Source of the DNA: an uncultured Prevotellaceae bacterium
GTDB taxonomy: Bacteria > Bacteroidota > Bacteroidia > Bacteroidales > Bacteroidaceae
Length of the DNA: 64,000 bases
Assembly (NCBI GenBank): GCA_900313615.1
Contig: OMRP01000007.1
Location: 31,217 to 95,216 of the forward strand
Direction of reading: 5' to 3'
Shown here in pieces: positions 10,596-19,814 of this stretch. The translations under genes and the position numbers were made by a program. The stretch's first letter is position 1; every line of letters starts with the position of its first letter. Below the pieces are notes generated by a model. The model was not told the DNA's origin, did no database searches, and saw only the letters and a program-made list of their open reading frames with translations.

Positions 10596-11570
10596 TTATC
10601 TCGGCACCGCCAAGGCATTGGCCACTTCAATGAGCACCTTGTCTGGGGTCACCCCTTCCATCTCTGCCTCCGAGGTGATGATGAGTCGGTGGTGTAGCAC
10701 CGGCACCACAACACGGCGCACATCATCAGGTGTAACGAAGTCGCGCCCCTGCAACAAAGCATACGCCTTGGACGTACGGAGCAGTGCCACCGCCGCCCTG
10801 GGCGACGCGCCGAGGAACACGGCACGATGGTTGCGCGTGGCCTGCACCACACGCGCCATATAGTCGAGCAACGACGGGTCGACCACCACATGGTCGAGCA
10901 ATGTGCGGCAACGTGTCAACTCATCGCGCGTCATCACAGGATAGATACCCTCGAGCGATGCCAGTCTGTTGTTCAACTGATGACGCTGTAGGATGGCCAC
11001 CTCCTGTTCGAACGATGGATAACCCATGGTGATCTTCATGATGAAACGGTCAAGTTGCGCCTCCGGCAACCGGTAGGTACCCTCCTGCTCCACGGGGTTC
11101 TGTGTGGCCAAAACGGCGAAGAGGTCACCCAAGGGATAGGTGGTGCCATCGATGGTAGCCTGCCGCTCCTCCATCACCTCGAAGAGTGCCGCCTGTGTCT
11201 TTGCAGGTGCGCGGTTAATCTCATCAGCCAACAGGATATCCGTAAACACGGGACCACGGTGGAAATGGAACTCCGACTCCTTCATGTTGAACACCGACGT
11301 ACCCAGAATATCGGACGGCATGAGATCCGGGGTGAACTGTATGCGCGTGAACTGCGCATCGATAAGACGTGCCACCACCTTGGCCAAAAGCGTCTTTGCC
11401 ACGCCTGGCACTCCTTCAAGCAACACATGACCATCGGCGAGAATAGCCGTCAGCACCAACTCCACGGCCTCTTCCTGGCCTACAATCACCTGTGCTATGA
11501 ACTGTCGTGCTGCGAGCATCTTTTCAGCAAAGCGCGTCAGGTCGATTCTTGATTGGATATTTTCTTCCAT
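10596..11570 (-). CDS. MoxR-family AAA+ ATPase
   Basis: A 324-aa cytoplasmic ATPase with Walker A GVPGVAKT (residues 53-60), Walker B LLADE (113-117) followed by [18 protein letters not shown], and the C-terminal helical lid of the AAA_lid type ([17 protein letters not shown]). Length and motif order are typical of MoxR proteins, which act with DUF58 or VWA partners in metal-cofactor insertion, envelope integrity or stress responses. It precedes the DUF58 gene by 12 nt and follows the DUF4350 gene after a 209-nt gap. The family call is secure; the pathway is unknown. Confidence 0.93.
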   Translation of the reverse strand: MEENIQSRIDLTRFAEKMLAARQFIAQVIVGQEEAVELVLTAILADGHVLLEGVPGVAKTLLAKVVARLIDAQFTRIQFTPDLMPSDILGTSVFNMKESEFHFHRGPVFTDILLADEINRAPAKTQAALFEVMEERQATIDGTTYPLGDLFAVLATQNPVEQEGTYRLPEAQLDRFIMKITMGYPSFEQEVAILQRHQLNNRLASLEGIYPVMTRDELTRCRTLLDHVVVDPSLLDYMARVVQATRNHRAVFLGASPRAAVALLRTSKAYALLQGRDFVTPDDVRRVVVPVLHHRLIITSEAEMEGVTPDKVLIEVANALAVPR

Positions 11571-11779
11571 ATATACTGTTTTTTTATGAAGTTAAAGAGG
11601 GTGTTAAAATGGGAGTTAATTCGCTTCGCTCATGGAAGTTAAAGTGGGAGTTAAAATGGACATTACTCCGCTTACTGTTTTTACTTTTTTACCTTTCAAA
11701 GCTAATGTCCAGCACGAAGTGCTTAACTTCCCTTTTTACTTCCCTTTTTTACTTTTTTACCTTTTTACTTTTTTACCTT
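11571..11779. repeat. Low-complexity spacer between DUF4350 and MoxR genes
   Basis: This 209-nt stretch holds no gene. It is built from degenerate T-rich units (on the plus strand TTTTTACTTTTTTACC and TACCTTTCAAAG, the latter twice at 11690-11700 and 11775-11785) plus a short tandem of GGAAGTTAAAGTGGGAGTTAAAA-like sequence at 11600-11665. Similar tracts follow many stop codons in the window. A TAGCTTTG -7 box (11697-11704, minus strand) lacks a matching -33. Confidence 0.6.
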
Positions 11780-13099
11780 TCAAAGATTTTTACTTCCGAA
11801 ATTTACATGTTTTATTACCTTATTCATGAAACGGATGTATTGCCGCATCTGTTCCTTGTCGAGTTGTTTATCGTCGGGCAGAAGAGCCTTGCGCAACACG
11901 TTCAACTGCATCTGCAGGTCGCTGGCCGACATCCCAGTCACGCTGGCCAGCGCCGCCACGGTATGCACATCGGCATTCGAGTCGGTGACATCCACGAACA
12001 GGCGTCTCCTTAGTTCATAGGCGAAATAGCGGTATTTCTTATTCAGCAAGTCGCGATGGTTACCCCTACGGTAATAGATGGTTCCCAAGACCTTTGCGAA
12101 TTCCACCGACTTGTTTTCCGGCAGCGACATGACGGGAATGACGCGCTGTCGACGGCGTGCCCTGAACACGAAGAACAAGCCAATGGCCACCAAGGCTACG
12201 ATAAGCGCCCAACGAGTTGGTTTGTTTTTCAGGAGGAATGACAGCGGCGACGGCGACGAACTATCTGTTTTCTCCCATTTGGGTGTGGCAGAATCGTTGA
12301 AGCGCACCACTGGTTTGTCGTCGACGAGGTCCATCACCCTTCCCACGTAGGCAGAGATATCGGGATGAAGCACCCCATAGTTGGTGAACAGCAGCGTGTT
12401 GGTGGCGATGACAATTTTCCCTTTGCCATAGTTGCGCTGCAGGAGGACAGGTCTGGTTTCCCGCCATCCCACGTCACCGTCAGGTTCATGAACGACTACT
12501 TCCGTGGTCGCCATCTTCTTGTTGGACATGTTCTTGTTTTCCAATGCCGCAGAAAGTAACTGCGGAGGCATGTGGAACACCTGGCCACCGACAGTCCATT
12601 GAATGGAATCTTTGGCAGCAACCTGCAGAGAGTCCTTGAATTCAGAGAAGTCGAAATCGGCGAAGCGTATACTGCTGAATCCCAACGATCGAGCCAGCGA
12701 CGTGTTAGATTCTTCATCGTAGATATCCTCTGGATAGTTGTTGGCAACTAGCAGCAAATTATTACCACGAGCCGCAAAAGCCAGCAGTTGTTGTTCTTCC
12801 TCATCGGAGAAATAAGCCGTACTGTATATATACGCCAGCGAAACCAGTCCTGCAGAGTCGGCCCGACAGGCTTCATCTACCGATACCTTCGCATAACGAT
12901 AGCCGTTGGGCAATGATACGGCCATCACGCTGTCGAACAGTTCCATGCCGAAAGGCATGTCGTCGGTGTGACGATAAGTGGCATTCCACTTAGCGGGATT
13001 ATCGTATTTCCCGCTGCTACTGAAAATTCCCAGCAACCATGCCACAGCCAGCAGACCAGCCAGAACCAACAACGCGACCAACATATTGTTCTTGTTCAT
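11780..13099 (-). CDS. DUF4350-like membrane protein
   Basis: A 439-aa protein with one N-terminal helix (MLVALLVLAGLLAVAWLLGIF), a soluble domain of about 270 residues facing the outside, and a second helix near residue 300 (RWALIVALVAIGLFFVFRARRR) followed by a cytoplasmic tail. The architecture and the first 130 residues (a glutamine-amidotransferase-like alpha/beta fold) resemble DUF4350 proteins. The ATG overlaps the stop region of the upstream DUF4129 gene by 4 nt (13096-13099), implying translational coupling. Function unknown; the conserved company of MoxR, DUF58 and DUF4129 suggests one membrane complex. Confidence 0.75.
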   Translation of the reverse strand: MNKNNMLVALLVLAGLLAVAWLLGIFSSSGKYDNPAKWNATYRHTDDMPFGMELFDSVMAVSLPNGYRYAKVSVDEACRADSAGLVSLAYIYSTAYFSDEEEQQLLAFAARGNNLLLVANNYPEDIYDEESNTSLARSLGFSSIRFADFDFSEFKDSLQVAAKDSIQWTVGGQVFHMPPQLLSAALENKNMSNKKMATTEVVVHEPDGDVGWRETRPVLLQRNYGKGKIVIATNTLLFTNYGVLHPDISAYVGRVMDLVDDKPVVRFNDSATPKWEKTDSSSPSPLSFLLKNKPTRWALIVALVAIGLFFVFRARRRQRVIPVMSLPENKSVEFAKVLGTIYYRRGNHRDLLNKKYRYFAYELRRRLFVDVTDSNADVHTVAALASVTGMSASDLQMQLNVLRKALLPDDKQLDKEQMRQYIRFMNKVIKHVNFGSKNL

Positions 13100-13722
13100 C
13101 CCTCACCCCCTTTCTCGGTCGTCTTTCGCCACTCCTCTGTCTTGCGCCACTCCTCCTCCGTGGCAGGATATTTGCCGAAACGTACCCTGAGGAACGAATT
13201 GGTGAGATGTAGGAACGGAGCCATGCCCACCGCCAGCACATAATCCATAGGCGTCTTGCTGGGCAACCATTGTATACGCCCTGCCTCATGCAGGTATCGC
13301 AGCGTGAGGATATAGGTCATACGCACAGCCTGGTCCCAGTCGTGAGCCTCAACAGCCCGCCGCAGTTCCTCCTGCGGCTGGTCGACTGCGTAAATATCCA
13401 CGGGCAGGTCATCCTCCGCCGTTTCCTCCACTTTCTTTCCTTTTTCGCCTGTACGGAGATTGTACAGTATCCATATCAGCATAACAGCCACCACCAGGAC
13501 GAGCAAGGTGTACCATACGAAGGACGGCACCTGTCCCAGCCACTGGAACATATCGGAAAAGATATTGGAGTCGTTAGACGACCAGGAACTGGACGTCTCC
13601 TGTGCCATCGTATCCTTCGGCCATTTCATGTCGGGTGCCAAACCATCCACATAGCCGTAGTCGTCGCGCATCCGTTGGATGAGTCCTTTATTGAGTGCCA
13701 ATGTATCAGTGAGTGCGCCCAT
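13096..13722 (-). CDS. DUF4129-type membrane protein
   Basis: A 208-aa protein with one central membrane helix (about residues 66-88, FVWYTLLVLVVAVMLIWILY) and a cytoplasmic C-terminal domain containing the DUF4129-like segment (AVEAHDWDQAVRMTYILTLRYL...WLPSKTPMDYV). The last 20 residues are Glu/Lys/Trp-rich with a short internal repeat (EEWRKTEEWRKT). It is linked to its neighbours by a 4-nt overlap downstream and a 3-nt gap upstream. Function unknown. Confidence 0.75.
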   Translation of the reverse strand: MGALTDTLALNKGLIQRMRDDYGYVDGLAPDMKWPKDTMAQETSSSWSSNDSNIFSDMFQWLGQVPSFVWYTLLVLVVAVMLIWILYNLRTGEKGKKVEETAEDDLPVDIYAVDQPQEELRRAVEAHDWDQAVRMTYILTLRYLHEAGRIQWLPSKTPMDYVLAVGMAPFLHLTNSFLRVRFGKYPATEEEWRKTEEWRKTTEKGGEG

Positions 13723-13725
13723 GGT

Positions 13726-14595
13726 CTACAGATTTTCAAATTGGTCGATGTCTTTGGTCAGCGACACGTTATATGTCCGTTCCGCCCCGTCGCCATAGAT
13801 ATACGCCACGGTGATGACCAGGAAAGAGAAACCCAAGAAAAACGCCCACCACGACAACATGGTGGAGAGGAACTGAAGAAAAAGTAGCCACGTATCGGGC
13901 CGTTCGTCAGCCAGTGTGAACATGTCGACCGCATTCTCTATCAACATGGCTGGCACCTGCACCACTCCTTGGAGCATGAGCACCAAGAATCCTATCACCG
14001 GCACAACAACCAGCAGTTCCAGCCACTTACGTACCGCCACCGTCACGCCTTGGGCCAATGTCTCCCCCACGGGCATGTCGCGCAGCAAGAACGCTGGAGG
14101 CACACATGCCACCGGCAAGAACAACAAGAAGAGCAGGAAGGCAAGATGAGCTTTGTCGCCGCTCAGCATATAGAGCAAGAGGTAAGCCACCACCACAAAC
14201 GCCAACATTCTGGGGATCAGTCGACGCATCTCTGAATACATTTTCTCTTTCCTATCGTTCTCTGCCACGCCTACACTTCGGAACAGCGCATGCACGGACC
14301 ATAGCACATGACACAAAGCCAGAGCCACCAATAACCTCTTGAGAGAAAACAAACTGTCGTCGGTATTGAAGTCGAACCCCATCAGACGGGCAAAAACCAT
14401 ACTAAAGACATCCGCCACATCAGTTTCTATCGGTTGACCCATCAACGCCAAAAGAAGAGACAATGGCAACAACGGCAACGCCACCCACAGCAGCCACATC
14501 CGCCGGTGGTGCCGCATGAAGTCAAGCGGCACATCCAACAACTCACTTATCGTGCGCTGTCGGAAGAGTAACAAACTGTCATCAAGTCGTTCCAT
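13726..14595 (-). CDS. Polytopic membrane protein of unknown function
   Basis: A 289-aa protein that I do not recognise. It has about six hydrophobic segments (near residues 33-52, 84-104, 128-145, 150-171, 191-217 and 235-267) and a short cytoplasmic N terminus with paired Arg/His before the first helix. The start overlaps the end of the SpoIIM-like gene by 14 nt, and the next gene begins 3 nt after its stop, so it belongs to the same operon. A DUF4013- or glycerophosphodiester-type membrane domain is possible but not shown. Confidence 0.8.
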   Translation of the reverse strand: MERLDDSLLLFRQRTISELLDVPLDFMRHHRRMWLLWVALPLLPLSLLLALMGQPIETDVADVFSMVFARLMGFDFNTDDSLFSLKRLLVALALCHVLWSVHALFRSVGVAENDRKEKMYSEMRRLIPRMLAFVVVAYLLLYMLSGDKAHLAFLLFLLFLPVACVPPAFLLRDMPVGETLAQGVTVAVRKWLELLVVVPVIGFLVLMLQGVVQVPAMLIENAVDMFTLADERPDTWLLFLQFLSTMLSWWAFFLGFSFLVITVAYIYGDGAERTYNVSLTKDIDQFENL

Positions 14596-15541
14596 GGCGA
14601 TGTCGATGATAGGGTAAGTAGACGTAATAGTATAGGATGAACAATGCGGAGAGCACGATGACCGTGAGTCGGAGTGCGTCGCCTGCCTCGGTGAGCCGTG
14701 TGAAGAAGCCCTCGATGAATGCCGCCACCACGAAGATGGGTGTGGTGCTCACCAATATCTTCACACCTCTTTTAGCCGACTGTTTGAACGACTCGATGCG
14801 CGAATAGGTGCCGGGGAATAGCCATCCGTTGCCCAACGCTATGCCCGCGCCGCCCGCCACCACCAGCGCTGATATTTCAAGCGTGCCATGGAGAAAGAGC
14901 GTGAGCAGGCACGGCCCCAGCAGTCCGTGTTGTGTGAAATAGGAGATGAACGCACCCATTATCATTCCGTTGTAAAAAATGAAATAGCCCGTGGCGATGC
15001 TAGTAAACACACCCATGGCAAAATAGAGGAACGACACCCACACATTGTTGAGCATGATACTAAGGAACATGCTCGACGACTCTTCGCTGGAATAAACGCC
15101 AAACGGTTGTCCTTCACGGATATTGTCGGCCGTCATCTCCACATAACCATCGCCAAGAATAGCCCTGACGAACTCCTCGCCACCCCAGGCACTCACCGCG
15201 CCCACCAATACCCCCACGAGGAGAATGGCCAACGAGAGCAATATGCACCGTCGGCCTTCGTAGACAAAAGTAGGCACCTCATGTGTCCAAAATGTCAACA
15301 GCCGACTCCATTTCTCATTCTTACGCTGATAGAGTTCACCATGAAGAGAGACGGCCATATTGTTCAGGTATTCGGTGATGCGCGAATTGGGATAATGCGT
15401 TTGGGCGAAAGCCAAGTCGGCGTTCACCTCGGCATACGTGTCGACGAGTTTGTCGGGTGGCGTATTGGCCATGTTGCCTATCTGCACCTCCATGGCACGC
15501 CATTTCGCGATGTTTTTCCTGATGAAGACAGCCTCTTTCAT
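14582..15541 (-). CDS. Stage II sporulation protein M-like (DUF95) membrane protein
   Basis: A 319-aa protein of the SpoIIM/DUF95 superfamily: a soluble N-terminal part of about 95 residues, then several membrane helices and the family hallmark HGTLE (in LFLHGTLEISALV, about residue 210-222) followed by a Gly/Ala-rich helix. In non-sporulating bacteria such genes accompany RDD, MoxR and DUF58 genes; no sporulation role is implied. It is the first gene of the leftward cluster, with a promoter at 15594-15625 that overlaps the promoter region of the divergent RDD gene. Confidence 0.88.
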   Translation of the reverse strand: MKEAVFIRKNIAKWRAMEVQIGNMANTPPDKLVDTYAEVNADLAFAQTHYPNSRITEYLNNMAVSLHGELYQRKNEKWSRLLTFWTHEVPTFVYEGRRCILLSLAILLVGVLVGAVSAWGGEEFVRAILGDGYVEMTADNIREGQPFGVYSSEESSSMFLSIMLNNVWVSFLYFAMGVFTSIATGYFIFYNGMIMGAFISYFTQHGLLGPCLLTLFLHGTLEISALVVAGGAGIALGNGWLFPGTYSRIESFKQSAKRGVKILVSTTPIFVVAAFIEGFFTRLTEAGDALRLTVIVLSALFILYYYVYLPYHRHRHGTT

Positions 15542-15593
15542 TCGTTCATATACTTCCGTTTCGCCCTACACGTAAAAAATACGATTGGGTATG

Positions 15594-15625
15594 CAAAAAT
15601 ACGGAAAAAAATACTACTTTTGCAA
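15594..15625 (-). promoter_or_regulatory. Promoter of the SpoIIM-MoxR-DUF58 cluster
   Basis: On the minus strand TTG (15623-15625), 21 nt, then TATTTTTG (15594-15601). It physically overlaps the -7 box of the divergent RDD gene, so the two promoters may interfere with each other. Confidence 0.6.
15615..15622 (+). promoter_or_regulatory. -7 element upstream of RDD gene
   Basis: TACTTTTG sits 26 nt before the ATG at 15649 and inside the divergent promoter. The corresponding -33 region is poor (TATG at 15590-15593). Confidence 0.45.
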
Positions 15626-15648
15626 GAAAGAAAGGAAAAAAAGAGATT

Positions 15649-16377
15649 ATGGCAGCCACCACTTTCGTTACGAGCCAACATGTGAGCCTGCACCAACGTG
15701 CAGCCAGTCTGTCATTCCGTTTGTTGGCTTGGCTGATTGACGGTCTCGTAATGATATTTGCCTATACCATGATTGTAGGCATGCTGACTGGCATATACAT
15801 CAACAATAGCACTTTGGCCATCGTAGTTTTTGTGGCCAGCGCCATCTGTATACTGCTCTATCCTTTGGTCATGGAGCGTTTCAACAAAGGACAGACCCTG
15901 GGGAAAATGGCCCTGGGCATCCAAGTGATAAGTCTTGACGGTAGCCGTCCCTCGCTCAGCCAGTTATTGCTGCGCTGGCTCTTGCTCATTGTCGACGGCC
16001 CATTGCTGGGCAGCATCGGCATGCTGTCGATTATCTTCTCCAAGAACAGCCAACGGTTAGGCGATTTAGCAGCAGGCACTACCGTGATACAAAAGAACGG
16101 CTATGCACAGTTGCATATCCGACTTGATGATTTTCAATATGACATGCCCGGTTACGTTCCCTCCTATCCTGCTGCTGCCAACCTGTCGTGGCGACAGACG
16201 GAATTGGTGTCACGGGTGCTTTTCTCCCCAAAGACCCCCCAGCGTTGGAACAATCTGGCCGCACTATCGACAAAGGTGCAACAGACGTTGCAAATCACGG
16301 CACACCAACCGCCGGAGCCGTTCCTGCATACCATCCTCAACGATTACCGCTACTACGCGGGAAGAGAAGAGGGATGA
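15649..16377 (+). CDS. RDD-family membrane protein
   Basis: A 242-aa protein whose first 150 residues form an RDD domain: Arg in SFRLLAWLID, Asp in WLIDGLV, two following helices, and the conserved GQTLGKMALGIQV loop. The C-terminal 90 residues are soluble. RDD proteins are small multi-helix membrane proteins, sometimes linked to ion transport. Its divergent arrangement with the SpoIIM-MoxR-DUF58 cluster is a recurrent pairing in Bacteroidetes, so it is probably part of the same functional unit. Confidence 0.88.
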   Translation: MAATTFVTSQHVSLHQRAASLSFRLLAWLIDGLVMIFAYTMIVGMLTGIYINNSTLAIVVFVASAICILLYPLVMERFNKGQTLGKMALGIQVISLDGSRPSLSQLLLRWLLLIVDGPLLGSIGMLSIIFSKNSQRLGDLAAGTTVIQKNGYAQLHIRLDDFQYDMPGYVPSYPAAANLSWRQTELVSRVLFSPKTPQRWNNLAALSTKVQQTLQITAHQPPEPFLHTILNDYRYYAGREEG

Positions 16378-16537
16378 GTTCTTTTTACTCCTTACAACAG
16401 GAACTTGCGGAAGTTGGACTAAAACAGCCAGGCTGCTGTCAGGATAATGCTGCTTTTCTCGTTCAGTCCGTCTTTTCCACCCCATGCCTTTGGACGGTAT
16501 CGTTGTCGTTGGTGATGATATACCCTTTCTTCAATGT

Positions 16538-19507
16538 TCAATTTTCAATATTCATCAGCACCACGCCTTCCTGTTTCTTACCATCCATCATGATTTTCAG
16601 CGGATGCGTAAAGCGCACGTGGCGCACATGCTCCGTCTCCTCCACCGCCGGCATGGCATCGAGCAAATCCTGACGGAACAGTCCATCGCCCGTCACCTGA
16701 TTGACATTGAAATAGCCTACGCCGAAACTGGTGAGGTTCTGGAAGAAATGCGTTCCCTGCGAGGGGTCGACACGGAAGTTCTTGATGGCCATCTCGACGA
16801 TGACACGCGCCGCGCTGATATGCGGCCATTTGACGGGTATGCCCAACCAGGGGTCACTCGAGCCCCATCGCCCTGGTCCCACAAGCACATAGTTGCGCCC
16901 CTGGTCAAGGAAGGAACGGTTGAACCGCTCTATCTCGTCGGCGATAGCGGGGTTGTTCATCGCGGTGAAATCATCATCGGTCTTCACATACACCACATCT
17001 GTCACATCCTCGCTGATGCCATGACCGAGTGACATGTGCGAGCGCAACAGACACCGCTCGTCGGGTATCGCCGCTATATCCTCGTCGAGCATCTGCTTGG
17101 CATCGACGATGGGGCGAATCTGCAACAGGTAGAACTCGCCGGTGCGGTCGTCGTTCACGTTGCATGCGAACTCTATCTCCACGGGACGGCGCATACTCTC
17201 AGCCCCATATTTCATGGCCATCTGCATAATTTCAGGCAGTGGGAAGATGCCATGTTGGAGCACGCCACAGAACGTGATGACCTTGCGCCCGCCTTCGTAG
17301 ATACCATCACGTATCACCTGATCGTAAGGGTCGAAGGTGGAAGCGATATAGGTGAGTGTCTTGTCGGCATCAGCCTCCTTCACCCTGAGGTTGAGAATAT
17401 TAAAACCGTCGTCCACCTTGAACTCCCGTCCTGTATTGTTCAGGTCGAGGGCATAAAAACGCGTCTGCGTCTCCCGCAATGCCGTATCGAGTTCACTCGT
17501 CTGCAGCACCTGATTGGGGTGGTACGGACTCACACGGAGCGTCTGTCCACCATCGACGATGTATTTGCCCAGTCCCAGCGCCAGGCTGGCGATGCCGTCC
17601 TCAGCCTTCTCGTCGCCGATGGGGTAATAGTTCAGCGAGCGTATGACACCGCTCATGGTAGGATAGAAGCGGCTGCCATGCTCATGGCCCACCACCTCTT
17701 GAAGGATGACCGCCATCTTCTCCTGGTCGATGACGTTGCTGGTGGCTGTCATATACGCTTTCGAGTCACGGTAATAGACAGACGCATACACACCCTTGAT
17801 GGCACAGGCCAACATACGCAGCATGTCATACTTATCTTCGAGATAGGGCACCATATAGGTGGAATAGATACCGGCAAATGGCTGGTAGTGGGCATCTTCG
17901 AGCAACGATGACGAGCGCACGGCAATGGGGCTCTTCGTAGCTTCGAAGAACGTGAAGAAGTCGGCGATGAGTGTGTCGGGCAACTGCGCCTTGAGGAAAT
18001 GGTCGAGTATCACCTCGTCGGGCGCATCGCTCAGCGCTATCTGATAAAGGTTATTGCTGTCCATGAACTGGTCGAAGATATCGGTGCAAAGCACCACGGT
18101 CTTCGGTATGGTCACCAAGGCGTTGTCGAACTGGTTCAACTCAGGGTTACGCTTGATGACATTGTCGAGGAACGCCAGTCCACGCCCTTTTCCGCCAAGC
18201 GAGCCATCGCCGATACGGGCGAAGTGGGCGTATTTGTCGAACTTGCCACGGTCGAACACCGCCACCACACCGATGTTCTTCATCTGGCGGTACTGCACGA
18301 TGGCATCGAAGATAATCTGGCGGTGCGCTCCCACATCCTTCAGTTTGTGCCATGTGACATTTTTGAGGAAGTTAGACACAGGGAAGATGGCCCTGGCACT
18401 CAGCCACCGGCTCATGTGGTTACGCGACACATGGTAGAGCATCGAGTCGTCGGGAATGCGGAAGATATTGTCTTGCAGTTCCTTCAAACTCCTCACACGC
18501 ATGATTTCCTCGTGTGTGGCGGGGTCGCGGAAGATGAAGTCACCGAAGCCCATGTGCTCCGCCAACAGGTTGCGCATGTCGATGTTGCGCTTTTTCGAGT
18601 TCTTGTCGACGAACTTGAAGCCCTCGTCGAGAGCTTTCTGCCGGTTTTCCACCTCGGCACTTTGCAAGATGAGCGGCACATATTCATTGCGCTGACGGAT
18701 GGTGCGCAGCAGACGGAGCCCCGCCTCGGGGTCTTTCACCCCCTCACGCGGAAAACGACCGTCGGAAATGACACCGAGCATATTGTTCTCATAGCGGTTA
18801 TACATCTCGATGGCCTCCTCGTAGTTACGTGCCAGCACCACCTTCGGACGACCTCGCTTGCGCTGTGCCGCGGCATGCGGGTTGAGCGCCTCGGTGGAGA
18901 AGCGCTGACTCTGTTGGAGGATGTAACTATAGAGGTTGGGCAGTATACCCGAATAGAACCTGATATTGTCCTCGACGAGCAATATGACCTGCACCCCAGC
19001 TTCCTGGATGTCGTGGTCTATATTCATACGGTCCTCAAGCAGCTTGATGATGGAGAGGATGATATTCGTGTCGCCGAGCCAACAGAACACATAGTCGAAG
19101 ATGGAGAGGTCCTCATGTTCCATGCGGCGTGTGATGCCATGCGAGAAGGGCGTGAGCACTACGCACGGTATGTGGGGGGCATGGGCCTTCACGTCACGTG
19201 CCACGGTAAAGGCGTCGTTGTCGGCATTACCGGGCATACAGATAACCAAATCGATGTCGGTCTCGGCCAATGCCGCGGCGGCATCCTCCGTTGTACTCAC
19301 CTGCGTGAAGGTAGGTGGGTAACGCAGTCCCAGTTCCACATATTCATTGAAAATCTTCTCGTCGACGCGTCCATCGTCCTCCATCATGAAGGCATCGTAG
19401 GGATTGGCGATGATGAGCACATTGAAGATGCGTTTTGTCATAAGGTTGACAAAAGACACGTCCTTGAGTAGGAACGTTTTCCACTGCTCGGGTATGGCTT
19501 CGTTCAT
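16538..19507 (-). CDS. Receiver-domain / PEP-pyruvate-binding (ATP-grasp) protein, not a full PEP synthase
   Basis: A 989-aa cytoplasmic protein. The start at 19507 (MNEAIPEQWK) is chosen because the upstream extension runs into low-complexity GGAGTGAA sequence. Residues about 25-330 contain two receiver-like segments (one with VILLVEDN). Residues about 430-900 match the ATP-binding domain of pyruvate phosphate dikinase and PEP synthase (DGSLGGKGRGLAF; SPIAVRSSSLLEDAHYQPFAGIYST; GEFYLLQIRPI). The swivelling phospho-His domain and the PEP-binding TIM barrel of true PEP synthase are absent; instead about 110 residues of unknown type end the protein. It is therefore unlikely to make PEP by itself. 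A promoter lies at 19627-19658. Confidence 0.82.
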   Translation of the reverse strand: MNEAIPEQWKTFLLKDVSFVNLMTKRIFNVLIIANPYDAFMMEDDGRVDEKIFNEYVELGLRYPPTFTQVSTTEDAAAALAETDIDLVICMPGNADNDAFTVARDVKAHAPHIPCVVLTPFSHGITRRMEHEDLSIFDYVFCWLGDTNIILSIIKLLEDRMNIDHDIQEAGVQVILLVEDNIRFYSGILPNLYSYILQQSQRFSTEALNPHAAAQRKRGRPKVVLARNYEEAIEMYNRYENNMLGVISDGRFPREGVKDPEAGLRLLRTIRQRNEYVPLILQSAEVENRQKALDEGFKFVDKNSKKRNIDMRNLLAEHMGFGDFIFRDPATHEEIMRVRSLKELQDNIFRIPDDSMLYHVSRNHMSRWLSARAIFPVSNFLKNVTWHKLKDVGAHRQIIFDAIVQYRQMKNIGVVAVFDRGKFDKYAHFARIGDGSLGGKGRGLAFLDNVIKRNPELNQFDNALVTIPKTVVLCTDIFDQFMDSNNLYQIALSDAPDEVILDHFLKAQLPDTLIADFFTFFEATKSPIAVRSSSLLEDAHYQPFAGIYSTYMVPYLEDKYDMLRMLACAIKGVYASVYYRDSKAYMTATSNVIDQEKMAVILQEVVGHEHGSRFYPTMSGVIRSLNYYPIGDEKAEDGIASLALGLGKYIVDGGQTLRVSPYHPNQVLQTSELDTALRETQTRFYALDLNNTGREFKVDDGFNILNLRVKEADADKTLTYIASTFDPYDQVIRDGIYEGGRKVITFCGVLQHGIFPLPEIMQMAMKYGAESMRRPVEIEFACNVNDDRTGEFYLLQIRPIVDAKQMLDEDIAAIPDERCLLRSHMSLGHGISEDVTDVVYVKTDDDFTAMNNPAIADEIERFNRSFLDQGRNYVLVGPGRWGSSDPWLGIPVKWPHISAARVIVEMAIKNFRVDPSQGTHFFQNLTSFGVGYFNVNQVTGDGLFRQDLLDAMPAVEETEHVRHVRFTHPLKIMMDGKKQEGVVLMNIEN

Positions 19508-19626
19508 TGATGTTTGATGTTTAAGGAGTGAAGGAGTGAAAAGGAGTGGAGGAGTGAAGACAATACCCAGGCCCACCACTCGTCATTATTTGCAAGTTCA
19601 GCTGTTTCACTATCGTAACTTGAATG

Positions 19627-19658
19627 CAAAAGTACGAAAAAAAGGGCAAAGGAGACAA
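19627..19658 (-). promoter_or_regulatory. Promoter of receiver/ATP-grasp gene
   Basis: On the minus strand TTG (19656-19658), 21 nt, then TACTTTTG (19627-19634). The leader of about 110 nt contains degenerate GGAGTGAA repeats (19526-19556). Confidence 0.55.
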
Positions 19659-19728
19659 TGAGAGTATATCGTTTTTTTGGTATTTTCTCAAAAAGAAAGG
19701 ACGAAGACGAAAAAACATGTGAAAATAT

Positions 19729-19759
19729 TTGGAAGGTGTGAAAGAAAAACCTATATTTG
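19729..19759 (+). promoter_or_regulatory. Promoter of gdhA
   Basis: TTG (19729-19731), 20 nt, then TATATTTG (19752-19759), 55 nt before the ATG. This is a full match to the Bacteroidetes consensus. Confidence 0.7.
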
Positions 19760-19814
19760 CAATGAATTTATGACACTTTGTCAAACCTTATTTAACTAAC
19801 AAATAATTAATACT

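Noticed and set aside
14582-15541. Sporulation function from the SpoIIM similarity
   Set aside because: The DUF95/SpoIIM fold is widespread in non-sporulating bacteria, and no other sporulation genes are present.
17999-19471. A 490-aa open frame on the plus strand opposite the receiver/ATP-grasp gene
   Set aside because: It is an antisense shadow of a conserved protein; the translation is rich in His, Val and Asp as expected from the reverse complement of a GC-rich third position, and has no family resemblance.
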